The translations under genes were made by a program, and so were the position numbers. Shown here piece by piece: positions 1 through 5,379 of a stretch of 10,643 nucleotides of DNA; positions within the stretch are counted from its first letter, which is position 1, and each line of letters opens with the position of its first letter. The notes below the pieces were generated by a model. The model ran no database searches, was not told where the DNA came from, and saw only the letters and a list, made by a program, of their open reading frames with translations. Origin of the DNA: Spirochaetia bacterium (GTDB lineage: Bacteria; Spirochaetota; Spirochaetia; PWKH01); the NCBI GenBank assembly GCA_021736505.1, contig JAIPFU010000049.1:1-10643 (forward strand). The letters are read 5' to 3'.

Positions 1-241
1 TGCAGAGGTTTGATTTCACTGAAACCCCCGGAATACTTCCGAGTTTTCCGGTTAGGCTGCCGATTGTATCAGAGTTTGTATCTACAATGAGGGTAATAAC
101 TGATACATCTTTTTCCTTGTACGGAACCCCGGTGCGACTGAGGATATCATCTCCAAATTCTGATAAAAGGGTATTTACTTTCTGGGCATTCTCCTTTCTG
201 TTTTCGATAATGATGCCTATGAATCCTAAACGTTTTTCCAT
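1..241 (-). CDS. TM1266-type iron-only hydrogenase system putative regulator (3' end cut by window)
   Basis: Reading the minus strand from the ATG at 241-239 gives 80 open codons to the window edge, beginning MEKRLGFIGIIIEN and ending with a GKLGSIPGVSVKS-like segment. This matches what I know of the TM1266 family: proteins of about 80 residues with an ACT/NikR-C-like fold, a conserved 'R.GiPY.e....VI.LIVD...D.IG.LTGKLG.IPGVSVKS' pattern, usually next to hydrogenase maturation genes (hydE, hydF, hydG). The visible part includes RTGVPYKEKDVSVITLIVD and IGSLTGKLGSIPGVSVKS, so only a few C-terminal residues are missing. An AGGAG lies about 12 bases upstream of the ATG, a little far but plausible. 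The gene is transcribed away from the aroE-like gene. The family's role as a regulator is putative and no DNA-binding domain is visible. Hydrogenase genes would be expected to the left of the window. Confidence 0.85.
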   Translation of the reverse strand, partial: MEKRLGFIGIIIENRKENAQKVNTLLSEFGDDILSRTGVPYKEKDVSVITLIVDTNSDTIGSLTGKLGSIPGVSVKSNLC

Positions 242-368
242 CACCTGTTTTTTCTCCTTTCCCTATCCCTGTCTGAATTTGCAGCTCTATTTGCATCTGC
301 TGTTTAGCGATTTCATTTTAAGGCTGATGCCTTTGCTTTAGAGATTACTGCTTTTTTTATCTATATAC

Positions 369-469
369 GCTGGCAAAAAAATTAGTGATAAGCGGAAAAT
401 ATCTAGAAAAACGCTTCTCTCTAATGAATTTACCCTGCCGAAAAGTCTATCACTAAGTTTTTTGCCAGC
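369..469. repeat. Inverted repeat, 22-bp arms around a 57-bp centre
   Basis: Arms at 369-390 and 448-469 are inverted copies with a single mismatch. Outer ends read GCTGGC and GCCAGC, followed inward by an A/T tract and TTAGTGATA. The centre (391-447) contains a smaller AAGCG/CGCTT inverted pair near 389-414. Direct repeats flanking the arms, which would indicate a transposition target duplication, are not visible. The position between two divergent genes fits neither gene's 3' end, so a terminator role is unlikely. It could be a MITE-like palindromic repeat, a long cruciform or hairpin, or a pair of operator half-sites. Confidence 0.75.
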
Positions 470-674
470 TTTTAAACTATAAACTTCTTTATTAATTTCT
501 TTTTGAATGATATGAAATCAAAGGTGATCTGTAAATACCCGCAAGCAAAGCTGAAATCATCCGCTTCCTATTTATCCGGTGAAACGTTCGAGATCCCATA
601 TCTTACTGTATTACATTTCCGCTGATACACGATAACTTCAGTTGTTGAATTCGAGCAAATAAGAGTGATGCAGT

Positions 675-702
675 TTGTATTTTGTCAGTATCGATGTATA
701 AT
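675..702 (+). promoter_or_regulatory. Predicted sigma-70 promoter for the aroE-like gene
   Basis: A perfect TATAAT at 697-702 is preceded, after 16 bases, by TTGTAT at 675-680 (four of six matches to TTGACA). Transcription would begin near 708-710, about 33 bases before the chosen ATG at 743. This supports the 743 start over the upstream GTG at 665. It is a consensus match only. Confidence 0.5.
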
Positions 703-742
703 GGGTGCTGTAAAGACATCTTCATATCTTCAGGGGACTTCA

Positions 743-1624
743 ATGAGTAGACAAAAACACTATCTTGAACAATTGACCGGTGTATTCGGTTATCCCGTGG
801 CAGAAAATCCTACGGTAGTTATTCAACAGGCCGCTTTCAGAGAGCTCCATCTTCAGTGGAGATATCTCACTATTGAAGTAAAGCCTGGTGACCTCAAAGA
901 GGCTATGCAGGCAGTCAGAGCCCTGAATATGCGGGGAATTAATCTCACTATTCCGCACAAGGTTGCTGTGCTGGAACATCTTGATAAAATAAGTGATTCA
1001 GCCTCCATCATTGGAGCAGTAAATACTGTGGTCAACAAGCAGGGGATACTTTATGGTGAGAACACCGACGGTAAAGGTTTCTTTCGTGCCCTCACGGAGG
1101 ATGCCGGAGTAAATCCTGAAGGTAAAACGGTGCTTCTCCTTGGAGCCGGAGGCGCTGCCCGGGCAATTGCCGTAGAGCTTGCACTAGCTGGTGCTAAGCA
1201 CATCACCATTATGAACAGAACTGCAGAACGCGGAAAAGAACTGGTTTCCCATGTGCAGAAAAAAACTTCCTCCAGCGCCAAATTTCTCCCGTGGAAATCG
1301 GGTGCTGCTGTCCCTGAAGAGACAGATATTGTTGTAAATGCAACTTCCATCGGGCTTGCTCCCGATATTTCAGCCAAGCCGGACATCAACTATGATAGCC
1401 TGTGTTCCGGGCAGACTGTCTGTGACATCATCCCAGCTGCATCCACTCCCTTCCTTGAGGAGGCTAAATCCAGGGAACTGACAGCCATCGACGGACTTGG
1501 GATGCTGGTTTATCAGGGGGCAATCGGGTTTACGCTATGGACTGGCCTTGAAGCCCCGGTAGACGTCATGCGCAGAGCCCTGACAGCAGAATTCTCCAAG
1601 ACAGGGTCCAAGAAAGGGGAATAA
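743..1624 (+). CDS. AroE-like shikimate dehydrogenase family protein, divergent substrate site
   Basis: The 293-residue product has the two-domain layout of NADP-dependent shikimate/quinate dehydrogenases, which reduce 3-dehydroshikimate in aromatic amino-acid synthesis. Visible landmarks are NLTIPHK (68-73, catalytic Lys73), GAVNT (91-95), NTDGKGF (107-113, catalytic Asp109), the Rossmann GAGGAARA (135-141), NRT (158-160, typical NADP-binding region), NATSIGL (199-205) and GLGMLVYQGA (251-260). The ATG at 743 is chosen because AGGGGA sits just upstream (732-737) and a promoter lies between it and an earlier in-frame GTG. Length is normal for the family. The odd feature is at residues 16-24: canonical AroE has a G.P..HS.SP motif whose serines hold the substrate carboxylate, but here it reads GYPVAENPT. 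The usual D..Y.P segment near 228 is also altered to DIIPAAST. I am sure of the family and unsure that shikimate is the substrate. It converges on the transport operon with a 99-bp gap. Confidence 0.85.
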   Translation: MSRQKHYLEQLTGVFGYPVAENPTVVIQQAAFRELHLQWRYLTIEVKPGDLKEAMQAVRALNMRGINLTIPHKVAVLEHLDKISDSASIIGAVNTVVNKQGILYGENTDGKGFFRALTEDAGVNPEGKTVLLLGAGGAARAIAVELALAGAKHITIMNRTAERGKELVSHVQKKTSSSAKFLPWKSGAAVPEETDIVVNATSIGLAPDISAKPDINYDSLCSGQTVCDIIPAASTPFLEEAKSRELTAIDGLGMLVYQGAIGFTLWTGLEAPVDVMRRALTAEFSKTGSKKGE

Positions 1625-1723
1625 GAAAATCACATTTTGTAAATTGCCTGGACTGTTGATGCCCTTACCATTCAGTCTTTCATCATTCAGTATTATCATC
1701 AGTTTTCTTGCCAAATTTTCTTG

Positions 1724-2821
1724 TCAAATAAAACATATATCTGAAAGCAAGTTTACTGCCAGACAGGAATGTACAGGAATAATACCCATTAAATCGCCGG
1801 GTTTAACGGATGACAAGAATTCCTCATCCCCGCAATGGACTATTCCATGCTCCTGGGAAACTGAAGAAACATAGGTATTAGAGATCATGTCTCCCCAACC
1901 TTTGTCGTTTATCCGTACTATCTGTCCGTAACTTATTCTTTCATACTCTGTTCCATTCTCTACTACATGCTCTTTCAGGCTCTGTTTTGAAAGATGCACT
2001 GCCCCGCCGTATATAATGATTTTCTGTTTCTGTTTATGGACAGAAACTACAGGACAAAAAACCACCAGAGAAATATCTTCCAATAAACAGGAACCGATGC
2101 TTTTTTGCTGTAAATCATAAAAAACAAAATTACCCGGCCGTATCTCATCGGCACCTTCAAAATTTTCGGACAAGCTGCATGATGGAGTATCACCCACTGA
2201 AATGACGGCTTCACTGCTGTATTTCAGGACTAAGCTCTTCAATTCTGCAAGCTGTCGTAAACTGTCAGACTGGATAGCTAAAATCTCCTCTTTACTCCCG
2301 GCATGATATGTATGTCCATCATGCGCCAGTAATCCTTTAATGTGAGTTTTCGAAGAATCCGCCGCTGCTTTCAGCACTCTTTCAAGTTCAATAGTATTGC
2401 TGCTCTCAATCCCAGCTCTATGATATCCCGTATCTATTTTAACAAATACCGATACAGGATCTGCAAGATGTTCATCCAGATACCGAATGCTTTCAGCGGA
2501 TTCAACTAATAGGTTTAATTGAATGCTGGCGTTTAATTCATTGATCGCTTGAATTTCCCTGAGGTTGACGGGAAAGGCAATGGTAATATCCTTCCAAGCC
2601 TTATCTGCAAAAAAATGCGCCATTTTAACAGAAGAGACAGTTATGTCGGTAACTCCTTCCTGTCGAAAGAGTTCCCCAATTTCTAAGGATTGATGCGTTT
2701 TAAAATGGGGCCGGAAATGTACATGATGTCTTTCTGCTTTCTTCACCATGCGCCTGATATTTTTTTTACATGTTTCTTTATCAACCACCAGCTGCGGTCT
2801 GATTATGCTGTTCATGTCCAT
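1724..2821 (-). CDS. Fold-type III PLP enzyme, D-serine dehydratase / D-threonine aldolase-like
   Basis: The 365-residue product (from the ATG at 2821) has an alanine-racemase-like TIM barrel followed by a D-serine dehydratase-like C-terminal domain. RPHFKTH (37-43) supplies the PLP-binding Lys41. Other family landmarks are DTGYHRAG (130-137), AHDGH (166-170), GDTPS (210-214), RPGNFVFYDLQQ (228-239) and HSCLAVN (351-357). The His351/Cys353 pair matches the zinc ligands of DSD1-type D-serine dehydratase. Such enzymes act in the cytoplasm on D-amino or beta-hydroxy amino acids, and the substrate here cannot be read from sequence. It begins 7 bp after the exbD stop, so it is probably the last gene of the transport operon. 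A TTG start at 2848 overlapping exbD is possible, and no strong ribosome site marks either start. No terminator hairpin is visible in the 99 bp after the stop. Confidence 0.8.
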   Translation of the reverse strand: MDMNSIIRPQLVVDKETCKKNIRRMVKKAERHHVHFRPHFKTHQSLEIGELFRQEGVTDITVSSVKMAHFFADKAWKDITIAFPVNLREIQAINELNASIQLNLLVESAESIRYLDEHLADPVSVFVKIDTGYHRAGIESSNTIELERVLKAAADSSKTHIKGLLAHDGHTYHAGSKEEILAIQSDSLRQLAELKSLVLKYSSEAVISVGDTPSCSLSENFEGADEIRPGNFVFYDLQQKSIGSCLLEDISLVVFCPVVSVHKQKQKIIIYGGAVHLSKQSLKEHVVENGTEYERISYGQIVRINDKGWGDMISNTYVSSVSQEHGIVHCGDEEFLSSVKPGDLMGIIPVHSCLAVNLLSDICFI

Positions 2822-2828
2822 TGCAGTT

Positions 2829-3248
2829 TTAGTACCCCGGTGTCTCAACCATAAATCCTATCTGCTTTGCCCCTGCCTGGGAGGCAATATCAGCAAGCCT
2901 AATGATTGTTCCATAGGGTATTTTCCTATCAGCAGATATCGTTACCAGTCCGCTGCTGTTCGGCAGCTGTCGCTGAATTGCTTCCTTCAGTTCTGAAAAA
3001 GCTGTCTCCTTATCTCCCACCCAAATATTGCCTTCAGTATTAATGCTTACAATAATTTCCTGATTAGTACTGGGAACTCCCTGCCCGGATTCCGGGAGAT
3101 CCACGGGAATAGAGGGCCGTATAGCCATGGAGGTTAACAGAAAAAATATGAGGAGCAGAAATATCATGTCTATGAGCGGAGTTAAATCAGCAAACAGCAT
3201 TTCTCCGGGTTTTGCTTTGTGCCGATATTTCTCAGAAAACCGCTTCAT
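2829..3248 (-). CDS. exbD: ExbD/TolR-type energy-transducing membrane protein
   Basis: The 139-residue product is a normal-length ExbD. A short basic cytoplasmic N-terminus is followed by one membrane helix at about 22-43 that starts LTPLIDMIFLLLIFF. Asp27 in it matches the essential proton-path aspartate of ExbD/TolR. The periplasmic part has the family's VDLPESG segment (about 49-55) and a C-terminal ISADRKIPYGTIIRLADIASQAGAKQIGF-type region. With ExbB it forms the proton-driven motor that energises TonB. The ATG overlaps the exbB stop in an ATGA (3245-3248), typical of translational coupling, and AGGAG lies about 8 bases upstream. TolR is the alternative, but tonB two genes upstream and a receptor in the same series favour ExbD. 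Confidence 0.92.
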   Translation of the reverse strand: MKRFSEKYRHKAKPGEMLFADLTPLIDMIFLLLIFFLLTSMAIRPSIPVDLPESGQGVPSTNQEIIVSINTEGNIWVGDKETAFSELKEAIQRQLPNSSGLVTISADRKIPYGTIIRLADIASQAGAKQIGFMVETPGY

Positions 3249-5338
3249 GAATTTTTCTCCTTTGGATCAAGCCCTTTGAAACCGTAGAGTTTCTTGCTTG
3301 AACTCTCTTTTTTGGGATCACTTTTTACCGAATTCCCCTTTTCCGGTTTTTTCTCTTCCGGTTTTTCTTTTTTAACTCCTTCTTTTTCTTGACTGTTTGT
3401 ATCCTTGAGTGCTGCTTCTTTTTGAGCTTCCTGCTTGGAAGGAACTGGCTTGGGAGTCTCTTTTTTCACTGCTTCCGCCTTCGGTGCTGCAGGCTTGGCT
3501 GGAGTTTCCTTGGAGCCTGACTCTTTGGGTGATTCCGCCTTCGGTGCTGCAGACTTGGCTGGAGTTTCCTTGGAGCCTGACTCTTTGGGTGATTCCGCCT
3601 TCGGTGCTGCAGACTTGGCTGGAGTTTCCTTGGAGCCTGACTCTTTTGATGCTTCCGCCCTCGGTGCTGCAGACTTGGCTGGAGTTTCCTTGGAGACTGA
3701 CTCTTTGGGTGATTCCGTCTTGCCGGCTCCTTTCAGGTCAGCAGCATCCTTGGGGAGTACTTCCTTGGGTGATGCATCTTTAGGTGCTTCCTGCTTAGGG
3801 GGTGCAGGCTTGGTTAGCGCTTCCTTGGGAACCGCCTCTTTGGGAGTCTCTTTAGGTGTCTCTTTGGGTGTCTCTTTGGGAAAGGTTTTCTTGGCAGCTG
3901 ACTGCACGGAGCTTCCCACTTTAGAGGAAAATTCCTTTTCACTTAGCTTTTCAGGAATCTCTTTTTTTGTGTTATCTACTTTGGGAATGTCCATTTCAGG
4001 CTTTAGAACCGCAGGAATTTCCTCTTCTTTAGCATTTTTCGGCCCCTCTTTTTTCTCCTTCAGGCGTTCATCTTCTCGTTTAAGCTCTTTCCGCTCATCC
4101 TTCTTGTTTTTTACGATTGTGTTAAGATAGGCATTGCCGGATAAACCGGAACGCAATCTGTCATGAAGACTGCTTTTCCCTTCAGAAGCAGTCCCTTGTC
4201 CTTGTCCTTGTCCTTGTCCTTGTCCTTGTCCTTGTCCTTGTCCTTGTCCTTGTCCTTGTCCTTGTCCTTGTCCTTGTTTTGTTTTCTCCGGACTTTTTCT
4301 GAGACTCTGTCCGCCCAACTGTATTTTTGTTGAATCTGCGGAACTAGACACTTTCGGCTCTCCATGTACCGCCGGCTGAGTTTTTTCCTTAGATTCAGCG
4401 GTTTTCTCCCCTTTTCCTCCAGTCCCAGGCACTGCAGAAGGTTTTTCTTGAGTCTTGGAAGTCTTTGCTGCGGAACTATCTGCAGATACCTTCGGAGCAG
4501 CATTCGAAACTTTCTCTGGAGTTTTTTCCAATCCCGCAGCAGCTGCATGTTCAGCTTTCTCAGATGCTGACTTTTTCTCATCTGCAAACTTTCCCTCCGC
4601 CGTTTTCTTTTCTTCAACTGCAGGCTGTGCAGTTACTGGTTTCTTATCAGCAGGAGCTTGGGCAGTCGCCGGTTTTTTATCAGCTGCAGGCTGGACAGTA
4701 TGGGAAAAGCCTTTTTTGGGATATGCTGAATATCTTTTCTGCGAAATATCCAGCTCCTCAAGGTAAGATTCCGTAAACACTTGTGATATGAAAGACCAGC
4801 TTTCAACCTGTTTGTTCAATAGGTGGTGGGCAATCTGGGCTGGTATCCCAATAGTCAAACCGGTAATGGTAGTAATCATAGCCTCCCAAATTCCGCCAGC
4901 CAAAACCGTCGGATTTACAACAGCGGATACCTGAGAAACATCAAAGAAGGTCTGGGAAAGACCAAGAACTGTTCCGAAAAGGCCGATCATAGGAGACATG
5001 CGGCCGATCAATTCCAAAAGATGCAGATACCGCTCAGTCTGCTCCATAAGCACCGCAGCTTCAGTTTCAATGCGCTTTTCTGCAGATTCCTTATCAGGCT
5101 TTGCATTTTTCACATGAGAGACAAGGGTATAGATAGGTGATAAGTCTTCTCTCAGCTGGTCCAGAGCAATATCATACCCTTCATCCTCCGCTATATCAAA
5201 AATACCTTCTATATATCTTCTGCTGATGTGCAGGCGCGAAAATTCCACGATTTTATAGATGATGACGGCTATCATAACAATTGAAAACAGCAGAAGCGGG
5301 TACATCAGTAATCCGCCTTTAATAAAGAAGTCCACCAT
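3245..5338 (-). CDS. exbB: ExbB/TolQ-family proton channel with about 490-residue low-complexity tail
   Basis: This 697-residue protein is about three times the usual ExbB length. Residues 1-200 are a normal ExbB: membrane helix 1 at about 10-30, a cytoplasmic domain, then helix 2 (about 108-132, SPMIGLFGTVLGL with Thr123) and helix 3 (about 145-172, GGIWEAMITTITGLTIGIPA). Glu152 lies in the position of the conserved channel glutamate. From about 205 to the end the sequence is Lys/Glu/Pro/Ala/Ser-rich and looks disordered. It includes ADKKPxTAQ repeats (about 220-240), (QG)14 at 355-382, a PKET tetrapeptide run (about 487-499) and four 20-residue repeats (about 540-620). By standard ExbB topology the C-terminus is cytoplasmic. 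The DNA agrees with one uninterrupted frame, and an AGGAG lies 7 bases before the ATG. It begins 41 bp after the tonB stop and overlaps exbD by 4 bp. The tail's role is unknown. Confidence 0.9.
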   Translation of the reverse strand: MVDFFIKGGLLMYPLLLFSIVMIAVIIYKIVEFSRLHISRRYIEGIFDIAEDEGYDIALDQLREDLSPIYTLVSHVKNAKPDKESAEKRIETEAAVLMEQTERYLHLLELIGRMSPMIGLFGTVLGLSQTFFDVSQVSAVVNPTVLAGGIWEAMITTITGLTIGIPAQIAHHLLNKQVESWSFISQVFTESYLEELDISQKRYSAYPKKGFSHTVQPAADKKPATAQAPADKKPVTAQPAVEEKKTAEGKFADEKKSASEKAEHAAAAGLEKTPEKVSNAAPKVSADSSAAKTSKTQEKPSAVPGTGGKGEKTAESKEKTQPAVHGEPKVSSSADSTKIQLGGQSLRKSPEKTKQGQGQGQGQGQGQGQGQGQGQGQGQGQGTASEGKSSLHDRLRSGLSGNAYLNTIVKNKKDERKELKREDERLKEKKEGPKNAKEEEIPAVLKPEMDIPKVDNTKKEIPEKLSEKEFSSKVGSSVQSAAKKTFPKETPKETPKETPKEAVPKEALTKPAPPKQEAPKDASPKEVLPKDAADLKGAGKTESPKESVSKETPAKSAAPRAEASKESGSKETPAKSAAPKAESPKESGSKETPAKSAAPKAESPKESGSKETPAKPAAPKAEAVKKETPKPVPSKQEAQKEAALKDTNSQEKEGVKKEKPEEKKPEKGNSVKSDPKKESSSKKLYGFKGLDPKEKNS
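3481..3720 (-). repeat. Four tandem 60-bp units in the exbB tail
   Basis: Four consecutive 60-bp units start at 3481, 3541, 3601 and 3661. The second differs from the first at one base, and the third and fourth carry only a few more changes. Each encodes a 20-residue unit resembling ESPKESGSKETPAKSAAPKA. High DNA identity, not just protein similarity, suggests recent duplication by recombination or slippage. The unit is a multiple of three, so copy changes preserve the frame. Confidence 0.95.
3842..3880 (-). repeat. Tandem 12-bp repeat (PKET) in the exbB tail
   Basis: Three near-identical 12-bp units (3842-3853, 3854-3865, 3866-3877) plus a partial unit encode PKET tetrapeptides in tandem. 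They lie between the (QG)14 array and the 60-bp repeats of the same gene. Confidence 0.85.
4193..4278 (-). repeat. Hexanucleotide microsatellite encoding (QG)14 in exbB
   Basis: On the plus strand CTTGTC is repeated without interruption, thirteen perfect units from 4195 to 4272 plus a final CTTGTT. On the coding strand this is CAAGGA, giving fourteen Gln-Gly pairs at ExbB residues 355-382. Perfect units of this kind usually vary in number by polymerase slippage. A 6-bp unit cannot shift the frame, so it would tune tail length rather than switch the gene off. Confidence 0.97.
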
Positions 5339-5379
5339 TACTTTTCTCCTTATGGTTTGTAATATCTATTATAGATTAT

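Larger units (their letters stand above)
242..742. other. Divergent intergenic region, 501 bp
   Basis: This AT-rich stretch separates the leftward regulator gene from the rightward aroE-like gene. It holds a 101-bp inverted-repeat element (369-469) and a plausible promoter close to aroE (675-702). Between about 470 and 670 I see no convincing gene or RNA on either strand. A GTG-initiated upstream extension of the aroE frame (from 665) exists, but it would start before the promoter and lacks a good ribosome binding site, so I treat it as non-coding. Confidence 0.7.

Noticed and set aside
665..742. Upstream GTG start for the aroE-like gene, adding 26 residues
   Set aside because: A good promoter lies inside this extension, and a strong ribosome site precedes the ATG at 743, which also gives the usual family N-terminus.
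1625..1723. Bidirectional terminator between the convergent genes
   Set aside because: I found only weak direct repeats (CATTCAGT, CAAGAAAA) and no stable hairpin with a T-tract.
3435..4130. A 231-codon open frame on the plus strand opposite the exbB tail
   Set aside because: It is the antisense reading of the repeats. Its own Gly/Ser/Leu periodicity simply mirrors the repeat units, it has no ribosome site, and the minus-strand frame contains a clear ExbB.
4111..4617. A minus-strand open frame with a Lys-Asp repeat
   Set aside because: It is the hexanucleotide array read in another frame inside exbB, with no family match.
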